Assembly (NCBI GenBank): GCA_041725935.1
Contig: JBGRQD010000001.1
Location: 310,001 to 374,000 of the forward strand
Length of the DNA stretch: 64,000 nucleotides
Origin: Marivita sp041725935
GTDB lineage: Bacteria > Pseudomonadota > Alphaproteobacteria > Rhodobacterales > Rhodobacteraceae
Direction of reading: 5' to 3'
Each line of letters starts with the position of its first letter. Position 1 is the stretch's first letter. Below the pieces are notes generated by a model. It worked only from the letters and a program-made list of their open reading frames with translations. It did not search any database and had not been told where the DNA came from. The translations under genes were made by a program, and so were the position numbers. This document shows positions 1 through 8,295 of the stretch, piece by piece.

Positions 1-940
1 TCTTGTCGTCGTCGGTCACGCAAAGCACCGCGTCCGCCCGCTCGATATTGGCCTCGGCCAGCAGCGCCACGTCCAGCCCGTCGCCATTCAGAACGATCGT
101 CCGCTCCAGCGCCTCGGCGGCGCGTTCCGCGTTCTTGCGGTTGCGCTCGATCACCTTGACCCGCACCCGGTCGGTGCGCTGTTCAAGCTCCTTGGCCACC
201 ATCAGCCCGACATTGCCGCCGCCGATGATCACCACCCGCTCCTGCTTGTGATGGGTCTTGCCGAAAATTTCGAGCGTCCGGCGCACGTCCTCGCTGTGGG
301 ACATCACGTAGCACGAATCGCCCGCGAAGATCTGATCGTTCGATTCCGGCGCAAACAGCGTGCCCTCGCGGCGGATGCCCACCACGATGCTGCGCAGCGT
401 CGAGAAGAGATCCGTCAGCTGCTTGAGCGGCGTGTTGATGATCGGGCAATCGGCGTCGATGGTCAGCCCCATCAGCGACGCATCCCCCCCAAGGAACTTT
501 TCCGTATCGAACGCCGCAGGCGCATTGAGCCGCTGCAACGCCGCCTCGGCCACCTCCATCTCGGGGCTGATCACCACGTCGATGGGCATGTGATCGCGCC
601 GGTAGAGATCCGAGTAGATCGCCGTCAGGTAGGATTTCGCCCGCAGCCGCGCGATCTTGCGCGGGATCGAGAACACCGAATGCGCCACCTGGCAGGTCAC
701 CATGTTGACTTCGTCCGAATGGGTCGCCGCGATGATCATGTCGGCATCCCGCGCCCCCGCCTGTTCGAGCACATCCGGGTAGGACGCGAACCCCGCGATC
801 CCCTGCACATCCAGCGCATCCGTCGCGCGGCGCACCAGTTCGGCATTGTTGTCGACCACCGTGACGTCGTTGCGCTCACCCGAGAGGTGACGCGCAATCT
901 GCCAGCCGACCTGACCCGCTCCGCAGATGATGACTTTCAT
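1..940 (-). CDS. trkA: Trk system potassium uptake protein TrkA (3' end outside window)
   Basis: TrkA is the cytoplasmic NAD(H)-binding regulatory subunit that gates the TrkH/TrkG potassium channel. The reading frame starts at ATG 938-940 on the minus strand and stays open to the window edge, giving 313 codons of a protein that is normally about 455-460 residues, so the last third is missing here. The first RCK/Rossmann domain shows GAGQVG at residues 7-12, and a second Rossmann core with the motif IIGGGNVG begins near residue 233, the duplicated architecture expected of TrkA. In related Rhodobacterales trkA follows ntrX closely; here the two are separated by about 3.5 kb of inserted sequence, so its promoter is probably local. 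The identification is firm; the truncation is only the window edge. Confidence 0.95.
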   Translation of the reverse strand, partial: MKVIICGAGQVGWQIARHLSGERNDVTVVDNNAELVRRATDALDVQGIAGFASYPDVLEQAGARDADMIIAATHSDEVNMVTCQVAHSVFSIPRKIARLRAKSYLTAIYSDLYRRDHMPIDVVISPEMEVAEAALQRLNAPAAFDTEKFLGGDASLMGLTIDADCPIINTPLKQLTDLFSTLRSIVVGIRREGTLFAPESNDQIFAGDSCYVMSHSEDVRRTLEIFGKTHHKQERVVIIGGGNVGLMVAKELEQRTDRVRVKVIERNRKNAERAAEALERTIVLNGDGLDVALLAEANIERADAVLCVTDDDK

Positions 941-1050
941 GACACGCGCCCGCGGACGGGCCCCTTGGCTGTAACGCAGTCCCCTGTGTGGCAGAGGTCT
1001 GGGGTGGGGTCAATTGCGCAGGATGTGGGCGCCCGGTCCTGTCCACGTAG

Positions 1051-1070
1051 GGTGCGTGCCCGCACGCACC
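1051..1070. repeat. REP-like palindrome
   Basis: GGTGCGTGC and GCACGCACC form perfect 9-base arms around a 2-base CC loop. It sits in the trkA 5' region. Short palindromes of this kind recur between genes in Roseobacter-group genomes (from memory); whether this one is multi-copy cannot be seen in this window. Confidence 0.6.
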
Positions 1071-1100
1071 ACCACCGACAACCAAACCGCACACCCTTGA

Positions 1101-1510
1101 CCCGCTGTGTATCGCCGACGCGCGCGGGGGCGAACCATCCGTCGAATCCCTCGATGTATCCCGGCCACGTCCGAAGAAGATCAAAACGGAGCACTGGCCC
1201 CACCAAATCGCCGCCACTTGGAGCACCGCTCACCCGCCGCGCATCGCCGACGCGCGCGGGGGCGATGCGACCGTCGAAACCCTCGATTTATCCCGGCCAC
1301 ATCCGAAGAAGAGCAAAACGGAGCACTGGCCCAACCAAATCGCCTCCACCACGCGCAACGCTCACCCGCCGCGCATCGCCGACGCGCGCGGTGGCGATCC
1401 AACCGTCGAATCCCTTGATTTATCCCGGCCACGTCCGAAGAAGTTCAAAGCGGAGCACTGGCCCCACCAAATCGCCGCCGCGTGGGGGCGCGTCGGCGAT
1501 GCGCGGCGGG
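1101..1510. repeat. Three tandem 132-bp repeats with an inverted terminal segment
   Basis: Copies begin at 1101, 1233 and 1365, a spacing of exactly 132 bases. Each carries the core atcgccgacgcgcgcg, then tatcccggccac, then gaagaag, then ggagcactggcc. Copies differ by scattered substitutions, not by indels. The third copy loses its last few bases and is followed at 1489-1510 by the exact reverse complement of the 22 bases that open copies 2 and 3, so the array is closed by an inverted end. No transposase is adjacent. The origin is unknown; it may be a dispersed intergenic element that was amplified in place. Confidence 0.8.
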
Positions 1511-1670
1511 CTGCGCCCGCTGCTTCGCGCGAATTAAAGGAAACGGCCCGCTGCAGACCTTCAAAACTGATGGGAGGCATGGACGCTCCCAACCCAAACA
1601 TGCCTTTCAACGCGGACTTTCATTGAAGAAACAGTGGGTTTGGGGCCGACTGGGAGCTTTATTCTCTTTT

Positions 1671-1676
1671 TATAAT
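1671..1676 (+). promoter_or_regulatory. Candidate -10 box for the KAP gene
   Basis: A consensus TATAAT lies 31 bases before the KAP start codon in an AT-rich tract. No good -35 hexamer is present at 16-18 bases upstream, so this is only a candidate. Confidence 0.3.
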
Positions 1677-1707
1677 CACTAGTTCATGATTTTCTCGACG
1701 TTGATTC

Positions 1708-3114
1708 ATGTTTGACAGATTTTTGAGGGTATTTGCTTTGAGCGATGCAGCATCTGCGGAAGGCGCTTGGGACAACGACCGACTAGGTTATGAAGAGATA
1801 GGCAAGGCCTTTACAAACCTCGTTCAGTCCATTGATACAGAAAAGGTCATTTCTATCGAAGCAGGGTTCGGTCGTGGCAAGACCTTCTTCCGCAAAGGTT
1901 GGGCAAAGCAGCTCAAGACAGCGGGCGAAGTTGTCGTTGAAGTCGACGTACAGCAGTCTGATCACTCCGGCGACCCGGTCATTACGCTGCTCGGCGCGCT
2001 CGTGGACGCGCTGCCGAAAGACGGGAAAAGCAAGGGAACGAAAGCGTTTGAATCCGCAAAGAAAGTTGGAGCCGTAGGTGCTAGGGCCCTCACCCGCGTC
2101 TTACTTAAGTCTGGCGCAGACGAAATCTTTGAAGTGATGACCGACAGCGCCATCGACCATCTAGAAGATTTCGACGCGCTTGATGGTGTAATCAAGGATG
2201 TTGGTAGCGAGATGTCGAAAGTAGCGGGGCAGCTCATCGCTTCGCAAATGGCGGCAGAAAAAGTTCGAAAAACTGAACTGCCCGAACAGCTTGAAGCTTT
2301 ACGGGCAGCGCTCGTCGAGGGCGCTGAGAACGAACGCGTTGTGGTGATCATCGATGAGCTTGATCGCTGCCACCCTGAATATGCGATTTCCTTCTTGGAA
2401 GCAACAAAACTCATCTTCGGCCAGTCCGGCTTCGTCTTCTGCTTAATGGTGAATGCGGACTACTTGGAGAGCCTTGCGAGGCACCGGTTCGGGGTTGCAA
2501 ACGGAGACGAAAAATACCTCGACAAGTTCGTCGATATTCGACTGAAACTTGATCCACAGCCCGAGGCGTTCAAGACGGCCGTTTACGAATTGGCCTGCGA
2601 TTTGCCATTGAAGATTCCGTTCGGGGAGAATGAAGCGTTTTCAGTGGAACGCGCAGCGGAAATGGCAAGTATACTCGCGGTCGAGTGTAAGCTTTCGATG
2701 CGCAAAACCAAGAGAATACTCCTAAAGGTCGAAGTTGCTTTGCGCTGCTATGCGGATCGCCCCTTAGATGCGCCTTTACTCGTGTTCATGGCGTTCAAAG
2801 ATGAGTGCCCGGAAATCGTTAAAGATAGCTTCCTGCCGCGTAGTTTTCTGACACCCGAAGAAGGTAGAAGGCATTCAGAGCCAGGAGAGAATGATCTTGC
2901 TCGCTTTCAAGATGAAGCGAAACGAGACTACGAAAAAGATAAGTTGGTCAAAGACAAGGCTCCCGAGCTATTAGGCCTACCCAAAGATCGATACCATAAT
3001 CCTGAGGGCAACAATTACAAACCTTGGGCTTGGGCCTTTATCGCTTTGGCACCCAACTATATTCCCTCCCACCGGAAAATCCTTGATGGGGTAGCTTCTG
3101 TGCTTGTCTCTTAG
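1708..3114 (+). CDS. KAP-family P-loop NTPase
   Basis: A 468-residue protein of the STAND-like KAP NTPase family (known from Kidins220/ARMS and PifA, many members being phage-exclusion or plasmid genes). The Walker A motif GFGRGKT is at residues 53-59 and the Walker B VVVIIDELDRCHP at 211-223, with the KAP-typical DKFVDIRLKL segment near 272-281. No clear transmembrane insertion is visible between the Walker motifs, unlike classical membrane KAP proteins, so it looks soluble. The DNA is visibly AT-richer than its neighbours and uses codons such as tta, aga and cta that are scarce around it, which suggests recent transfer. It stands alone between repeats and a convergent gene. Function is not established; defence against phage or plasmids is an inference from the family. 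Start ATG chosen because the frame opens there; the Shine-Dalgarno signal is weak. Confidence 0.8.
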   Translation: MFDRFLRVFALSDAASAEGAWDNDRLGYEEIGKAFTNLVQSIDTEKVISIEAGFGRGKTFFRKGWAKQLKTAGEVVVEVDVQQSDHSGDPVITLLGALVDALPKDGKSKGTKAFESAKKVGAVGARALTRVLLKSGADEIFEVMTDSAIDHLEDFDALDGVIKDVGSEMSKVAGQLIASQMAAEKVRKTELPEQLEALRAALVEGAENERVVVIIDELDRCHPEYAISFLEATKLIFGQSGFVFCLMVNADYLESLARHRFGVANGDEKYLDKFVDIRLKLDPQPEAFKTAVYELACDLPLKIPFGENEAFSVERAAEMASILAVECKLSMRKTKRILLKVEVALRCYADRPLDAPLLVFMAFKDECPEIVKDSFLPRSFLTPEEGRRHSEPGENDLARFQDEAKRDYEKDKLVKDKAPELLGLPKDRYHNPEGNNYKPWAWAFIALAPNYIPSHRKILDGVASVLVS

Positions 3115-3239
3115 CACTGCATTGGTTTTGCGCGCGGGGTCCGAGTTGACAAATGCGTACTGCGGCCACCTATTCATAGAGAAATGAACTGCCGATTCCT
3201 GCCCAAATCGCGGGCTTACAAAACCTTACCAAACCCTTA

Positions 3240-3299
3240 ATAGGTCCACTCCGGACCCAATGTTTCGCGCGCGAAACAAAAGGGCCAGACCGGACCTAT
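3240..3299. repeat. 60-bp nested palindrome between convergent genes
   Basis: An outer pair ATAGGTCC (3240-3247) / GGACCTAT (3292-3299) encloses a perfect 18-bp palindrome TGTTTCGCGCGCGAAACA at 3261-3278. The right arm includes the stop codon of the formylglycine-enzyme-like gene. There is no T-run, so a simple intrinsic terminator is unlikely. The half-sites TGTTTC/GAAACA recall ParB parS sites but are spaced two bases wider than in true parS. Confidence 0.6.
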
Positions 3300-4414
3300 C
3301 CGCCCGGAGCCAGATCCCGCGCCACGCGGAAGCCGACATTGGCCTGGCGGCGGGTCTTGGGGATGCCCACCCGGTAGCTGGCCCGGAGGTTCTCCGGCGG
3401 ATCGTCCCAGGACCCGCCCCGCAGCACCCGGCTGCTGCACGTGCCCGTCACCCGCGCCGCGCCGTCAAACGGCGCCCCGCGATGTGATCCGTTCCAGCAA
3501 TCCGCCGTCCATTCCCACAGGTTCCCGATCATGTGCGACAGCCCGTAGGGGTTGACTGGGAACACCCCCGCCGGCACCGGTGCCTCGGTCCCGTCGTCGC
3601 AGGCCGTGTTGCGGTGCCGGAACCGGCTCTCCGTCCCTGCGCCGTTCACGCGCTGGCAGATCGCATCCAGCCCACCGGGCCACGGGTACTGCGCGTCCAG
3701 AGATCCCCGCGCCGCGTATTCGAACTCCGCCTCCGACGCCAACCGCCAGCCGCCGCGCGGGTCCTCGGCGTTGAGCCAATCGACATAGTCCACCGCGTCA
3801 TCCCAGCTGATGCAGGCCGCCGGATGATCGTCGGTCACGTCGAACCCCGGCGCGCCCCAATAGGCCCCGTCCCGTGACCGCAACCGCCCTTCGGCCGTCC
3901 ACACGAAACACGACCGCCCCGTCCGCGTCCCCGTCGCCGCCTCGAAGGCCCGCATCTCGCCCACGGTGATCTCGGTCGCCGCGATCTCGAAGGCGGCAAT
4001 CGTCTGGTTGGTGCGCGGCCCCTCCGCCCCGCCCTGGTCCGAGCCCAGAACCGTTGCACCTCCCGGTATCCGCAGCACGCGCGGACAGGCGGTGCAGGTT
4101 TCCTGCGGCGGGTTCACCAGCACCAGCGAGGTTCTGGGCCGCTCGGGTTCCGGCTCTGGCTCTGGCTCTGGCGCAAGCTCGGGCCGCAGCGTGACCAGCA
4201 GCGCCTGCGCCTCGGCGCGAAACAGCCCCTCCGGAAACGCCTCCAGATACGCCTGGGCGGCATCGGCCGTGTTCAATTCCTGCGCAAACTCCCAAGCCGC
4301 CCGATCCACAGCCGACCGGTCGATCTGCCGCGTCTGCTGCGTTCCGTCAGACGCATCCGACATCTCGGCGCCTGCCATCACAGAAAGAGCCGAGACCAAA
4401 ATCACATATCGCAT
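3296..4414 (-). CDS. Formylglycine-generating-enzyme (SUMF1) domain protein, probably not catalytic as FGE
   Basis: A 372-residue protein. Residues 1-20 form a short hydrophobic N terminus that may be a signal peptide. A segment with the pattern AYLEAFPEGLFRAEA follows (a helical module often placed before SUMF1 or caspase domains), then a Pro-Glu repeat linker near residue 100, then a SUMF1 fold with WRLASEAEFEYAARGS, GNLWEWTADCW, VLRGGSW and GFRVARD. In genuine FGE two copper-binding cysteines lie between the GGSW-like and GFR motifs; here that segment (ASYRVGIPKTRRQANV) has none, so sulfatase activation is unlikely. ATG 4412-4414 is preferred because AAGAG precedes it and upstream in-frame sequence overlaps ntrX. 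It lies 43 bases downstream of ntrX on the same strand and could be read from the ntr operon. Role unknown. Confidence 0.8.
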   Translation of the reverse strand: MRYVILVSALSVMAGAEMSDASDGTQQTRQIDRSAVDRAAWEFAQELNTADAAQAYLEAFPEGLFRAEAQALLVTLRPELAPEPEPEPEPERPRTSLVLVNPPQETCTACPRVLRIPGGATVLGSDQGGAEGPRTNQTIAAFEIAATEITVGEMRAFEAATGTRTGRSCFVWTAEGRLRSRDGAYWGAPGFDVTDDHPAACISWDDAVDYVDWLNAEDPRGGWRLASEAEFEYAARGSLDAQYPWPGGLDAICQRVNGAGTESRFRHRNTACDDGTEAPVPAGVFPVNPYGLSHMIGNLWEWTADCWNGSHRGAPFDGAARVTGTCSSRVLRGGSWDDPPENLRASYRVGIPKTRRQANVGFRVARDLAPGG

Positions 4415-4457
4415 CTCTTTGCCCCGGTTTGATCCGAACGTGACAAAAGATAATACC

Positions 4458-5873
4458 TCAGGAGGCCTCTTCCACCTCGTCCTCGAGATAGGCGATCCGG
4501 CCGCCGGCCTTCGAGCTGGTGACCACGCCAAGCGACTTGAGCTTGCGATGCAGCGCGCTGCGCTCCATGCCGACGAAACTCGCCGTCCGGCTGATATTGC
4601 CGCCAAAGCGGTTGATCTGGGTCAGCAGGTATTCACGTTCGAACGCCTCGCGCGCCTCGCGCAGCGGCATGGTGGCCAGCGTGCCCGACAGCACCACCCG
4701 GCCCTCTTCGTCCTCGGCGGGCGTCGTGTCCTGCGGCAACTCGCGCGCCGCGATGTCGCCCGTGCCGTCACCCAGGATCAGCACCCGTTCGATCAGGTTC
4801 TTGAGCTGCCGCACGTTGCCCGGCCACACCATCGTCTGCAACAACGCCACCGCATCGGGGCTCAGCCCGCGCTTCGGTAGGCCCTGCGACTGGTGGAACA
4901 CATCGATGAAATGCCCCGCCAGCATCGGGATGTCCTCGCGCCGGTCCTCAAGGCTCGGCACCGAGATCGGTACCACGTTGAGCCGGTGATACAGCTCCTC
5001 GCGGAACGATCCCCCCGCGATCTCGGTCTTTAGGTCGCGGTTGGTGCTGGAGATTACCCGCAAGTCCACGCGCACCTTGTCCGCCCCGCCGACGCGCTGG
5101 AACTGCTGGTCCACCAGCACGCGCAGGATCTTGGACTGCGTGCCCAGCGGCATGTCCGCCACCTCGTCGAAATAGACCACCCCGCCATGCGCCTGCTCGA
5201 GCAATCCCGGCTCGACCCCGCGTTCCGGCGTTTCGCGGCCGAACAGCACCTCTTCCATCGTCTCGGGCGCCACACCGGCACAGTTGACCGTGATGAATGG
5301 CGCGCTGGCGCGGTTGGAATGCGCATGAATGTAGCGCGCCGCCACTTCCTTGCCGCTGCCCGCAGGCCCGGACAACAGCACCCGCCCGTTGGATTTCGTC
5401 ACCTTGTCGAGGTTCGACACCAGACCGCGATAGGCCGCGCATTCGCCCACCATCTGCGCCACGTCGGTGTCGCGCCGCTTGAGCTTGTGGTTCTCGCGTC
5501 GCAAGCGGCTGGTTTCCATCGCGCGCCGAATAACGACCAGCAACTGGTCGATATTGAACGGTTTTTCGATAAAGTCATAGGCGCCCTGCTTGATCGCGGC
5601 GACCGCGATCTCGATATTGCCATGTCCCGAGATGATGACCACCGGCACATCCGGATTGTCGCGCTTGACGGTCTTAAGAATGTCGATCCCGTCCATCTTG
5701 CTGTCCTTGAGCCAGATATCGAGGATCAGCAGCGACGGCTCCTCGGCATTCATCTCGGCCATCGCCTCGGACGAGTTGCCCGCCAGCCGGGTCGTGTAGC
5801 CTTCGTCCTTCAGGATGTCACCGATCAGTTCGCGGATGTCGCGCTCATCGTCCACAATCAAAATATCGCTCAT
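4458..5873 (-). CDS. ntrX: Nitrogen assimilation response regulator NtrX
   Basis: A 471-residue response regulator, partner of the NtrY kinase. The receiver domain spans residues 1-120 with phospho-acceptor Asp52; the AAA+ domain has Walker A GPAGSGKE (169-176) and Walker B VVYFDEV (232-238); a Fis-type helix-turn-helix (NISRTASFVGMERSALHRKL) ends the protein. The sigma-54 contact loop GAFTGA that should follow LFG near residue 213 is replaced by ETPERGVEP, so activation through sigma-54 is not expected. This matches the known sigma-70 mode of Rhodobacter NtrC. It follows ntrY by 24 bases in the same operon. NtrYX controls nitrogen metabolism, respiration and envelope functions in alphaproteobacteria. 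Confidence 0.96.
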   Translation of the reverse strand: MSDILIVDDERDIRELIGDILKDEGYTTRLAGNSSEAMAEMNAEEPSLLILDIWLKDSKMDGIDILKTVKRDNPDVPVVIISGHGNIEIAVAAIKQGAYDFIEKPFNIDQLLVVIRRAMETSRLRRENHKLKRRDTDVAQMVGECAAYRGLVSNLDKVTKSNGRVLLSGPAGSGKEVAARYIHAHSNRASAPFITVNCAGVAPETMEEVLFGRETPERGVEPGLLEQAHGGVVYFDEVADMPLGTQSKILRVLVDQQFQRVGGADKVRVDLRVISSTNRDLKTEIAGGSFREELYHRLNVVPISVPSLEDRREDIPMLAGHFIDVFHQSQGLPKRGLSPDAVALLQTMVWPGNVRQLKNLIERVLILGDGTGDIAARELPQDTTPAEDEEGRVVLSGTLATMPLREAREAFEREYLLTQINRFGGNISRTASFVGMERSALHRKLKSLGVVTSSKAGGRIAYLEDEVEEAS

Positions 5874-5897
5874 AACCTCACCCTTGTCCTTCTGAAC

Positions 5898-8201
5898 TCA
5901 CGTCTTCTGTTCCGGTTCAGCCAGCGCCATATCGGCATCCAGCCCGTTGATTTCGCTTTTTAATTTTGGATCGGTCAGCACTGGCAGCCGGACCACCGCC
6001 ATTGCGCCGCAGTGCCCCGTGTCGTCGAACGGCTCGGCCTGTTCGAGCGTCAGCGTCCCGCCGTGTTCCTCGATGATCTTCTTGACGATCGGCAGGCCCA
6101 GCCCGGTGCCTTTCTCGCGCGTCGTCACATAAGGTTCGAACAGCCGCGACGGGTCTTCCGGCAGGCCGATGCCATTATCCGAGATGCGGATCTCGGCCAT
6201 GTCGTCCTGCATCTCGCAGGTGACACGCACCTGCGGGGACACGGACTGATCTGCTCCGGTTTCAATATAGCTTTCAATGGCTTCTCCGGCATTCTTGATC
6301 AGGTTCGTGAAGGCCTGCCCGATCATCGTCGCATCAATCTCAGCCGGAATGCCCGCCTGTGGCATCTCGGCCACAAACTGCACGTTGGGTTGCCCCGCTT
6401 CCTGAAGCAGCACCACGCTGCGCAGGATATCGACGATGTCTTCGGGCTTGCGGTCCGGCTCCGGCATCCGCGCGAACTTGGAGAACTCGTCAACAATGCG
6501 CCGCAAGTCATTGGTTTGGCGGACAATCACCTCGGTCAACTGCTCAAGGCTCTCGGCGTCTTCCGCCCCAAGGTGACGGTGAAACTTGCGGCGGATGCGT
6601 TCAGCAGACAGCTGGATTGGCGTCAGCGGGTTCTTGATCTCATGCGCAATGCGGCGGGCCACGTCGCCCCATGCGGCCATGCGCTGCGCGCTCACAAGGT
6701 CGGTCACATCGTCAAAGGCGATCACGTAACCTTCGAGTCCACCATCCTCGCGCCGCCGTGTCGACAGGCGGACCAGCAGGTTTTCCAGACGCTGCGCGCG
6801 GCTGACCTTGATCTCCTCCTGAGCGGTCTCGATCCCCTGGTCGCGCAGCCGGTCGAACAGCGGCCCGAACTCGGGCACTGCCATGGTGATCTCGACGCTG
6901 CGCTGGTTCTCCTGCCAGGCCAGCAGCCGCTCGGCAGAGCGGTTCACAAATGTCACGCGGCCACCGGCATCCAGCCCGACAACCCCGGAGGTCACCGAGG
7001 TCAGAACGGAATCGAACAGCCGCTGCCGCCGTTCGATCTGGCGAGTGTTGTCCAGCAGCGTTTCGCGCTGGCCTTTGAGCTGCCGGGTCATCTGATTGAA
7101 ATAGCGGCCCAACATGGCGATTTCGTCGTCGCCATCTTCTTCGAGCACCTTGACGTCCAGATCGCCCGCGCCCACCCGCTGGGCAGCGCCGGTCAGACGG
7201 CCCACCGGGCGGCTGAGCCGTTCGGCGAACCACAGGCCCAGCCAGACGGCGGCAAGGATCAGCAGAAAGGCAAAGCCAAGATAAAGCAGCGCGAAATCGA
7301 ACAGGACACGGCCGCGGTCGTTTTCCTGTTGCTGGTAGAAGCGCGCGGTTTCCTGCGTGTCGTCCAGCAGGTTGAGGATCTGACCATCGACCTCACGGGT
7401 GATGAACAGGTAACGGTCGGTGAAGGCGCGAAGTGGGACAAGCGCGCGCAGTTCGTTGTTGTCCCAATCCTGAACCAGCGCGAGACCGATCTCGTCGGCC
7501 TCGGCGATCACATCAGGGCCGGGTCGTTCGAAATCAAAGAGGTAGGACCCTTCGCCACGCGCGCGGATTTCCCCTGTTCCGTCAATGACATAGGCTTCCC
7601 GCAAGCCGCGCTGGATTTGTGCCTGACCCTGGCTCAGCGCCTGCCGCAATTCGCCATCATCCATGATGAAGGTCGCGCGGCGGTTGGCATCGAGGAAGGC
7701 TCCCAGCGCCTCGGCATCCTGCGTCAGCCCCTCGCGGTGTTCCTGCTCATAGGCTTCGGCGGCCGAGAGCGACGCACCGACCACGTTGCGAACGCGTTCT
7801 GAGAACCATGTCTCGAGCCCGATATTGATGGTGAGCACGGCGAACACCGCCACAGTGATCGTCGGCAGCAGCGCCATCAGCGCAAATGCACCCGTCAGCC
7901 GGAGGTGCAGCCGCGACCCGGCGGATTTGGCGCGGCGCGCAGCGATCAGGTTGGCGACGCGGCGCAGCACCATCGCGGCCAGCAACAGCACGTAGATCAG
8001 GTCGGCCAGCAGGACGAGCCGCAGGTTGAACTGAGCCCCTGTCCCGGTGTCGAGCGGCCCGAGGACAAGGATCGTGGCGATCGCCAGAACGGGGCCAAGA
8101 AGCACCAGACCGAGGGTCATGGCGTTCTGGTAGCGCCTACGACGACGCACCCGGCTCAGCCGGGCCCAATTCAAAGAGCGTGTCCAGGTGGCCACAGCCA
8201 A
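5898..8201 (-). CDS. ntrY: Sensor histidine kinase NtrY
   Basis: A 767-residue membrane sensor kinase for NtrX. Several transmembrane helices lie in residues 30-118 and another near 300-325, bracketing a periplasmic region of about 180 residues. A HAMP domain follows (RLSRPVGRLTGAAQRVGAGD, near 328-347), then a PAS domain, then the H-box RIAHEIKNPLTP near residue 517 and the ATP-binding boxes (N-box LIKNAGEAIE, G-boxes DNGIGLPED and GTGLGLPIVKKI). Length and order match NtrY of Rhodobacterales. The gap to ntrC upstream is 94 bases, longer than other gaps in the operon, so an internal promoter is possible. Confidence 0.96.
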   Translation of the reverse strand: MAVATWTRSLNWARLSRVRRRRRYQNAMTLGLVLLGPVLAIATILVLGPLDTGTGAQFNLRLVLLADLIYVLLLAAMVLRRVANLIAARRAKSAGSRLHLRLTGAFALMALLPTITVAVFAVLTINIGLETWFSERVRNVVGASLSAAEAYEQEHREGLTQDAEALGAFLDANRRATFIMDDGELRQALSQGQAQIQRGLREAYVIDGTGEIRARGEGSYLFDFERPGPDVIAEADEIGLALVQDWDNNELRALVPLRAFTDRYLFITREVDGQILNLLDDTQETARFYQQQENDRGRVLFDFALLYLGFAFLLILAAVWLGLWFAERLSRPVGRLTGAAQRVGAGDLDVKVLEEDGDDEIAMLGRYFNQMTRQLKGQRETLLDNTRQIERRQRLFDSVLTSVTSGVVGLDAGGRVTFVNRSAERLLAWQENQRSVEITMAVPEFGPLFDRLRDQGIETAQEEIKVSRAQRLENLLVRLSTRRREDGGLEGYVIAFDDVTDLVSAQRMAAWGDVARRIAHEIKNPLTPIQLSAERIRRKFHRHLGAEDAESLEQLTEVIVRQTNDLRRIVDEFSKFARMPEPDRKPEDIVDILRSVVLLQEAGQPNVQFVAEMPQAGIPAEIDATMIGQAFTNLIKNAGEAIESYIETGADQSVSPQVRVTCEMQDDMAEIRISDNGIGLPEDPSRLFEPYVTTREKGTGLGLPIVKKIIEEHGGTLTLEQAEPFDDTGHCGAMAVVRLPVLTDPKLKSEINGLDADMALAEPEQKT

Positions 8202-8295
8202 CCCCCCGCCGTGATGTGCCGCGCAGCCCGGCTACCGCTATATTTTGTGTCTCCGATCGACTGCGTCACCGCCGGAACACTATTATGTGGCAGTT

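Larger units (their letters stand above)
941..1707. other. 767-base non-coding stretch upstream of trkA and the KAP gene
   Basis: No convincing gene lies here. It holds a 20-bp palindrome near 1051, three tandem copies of a 132-bp unit with an inverted 22-bp end (1101-1510), and an AT-richer last 150 bases that lead into the KAP gene. Open frames on both strands in the repeat zone have no recognisable domain and arise because the repeat is GC-rich and its length is a multiple of three. The stretch must contain the promoter of trkA on the minus strand and that of the KAP gene on the plus strand. Confidence 0.7.

Noticed and set aside
1101..1510. CRISPR array
   Set aside because: The units are 132 bases long and similar throughout, with no short direct repeat separated by unique spacers and no cas gene.
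248..1537. 429-residue plus-strand open frame across trkA and the repeats
   Set aside because: It is antisense to trkA for most of its length, has an Arg/His-rich composition without domains, and stays open because the DNA is GC-rich and the repeat unit is a multiple of three.
3261..3278. Chromosomal parS site
   Set aside because: The half-sites match but the palindrome is 18 bases with a GCGCGC centre; true parS is 16 bases, so ParB spacing would be wrong.
3296..4414. True formylglycine-generating enzyme for a sulfatase
   Set aside because: The copper-binding cysteine pair is missing and no sulfatase gene is in the window.
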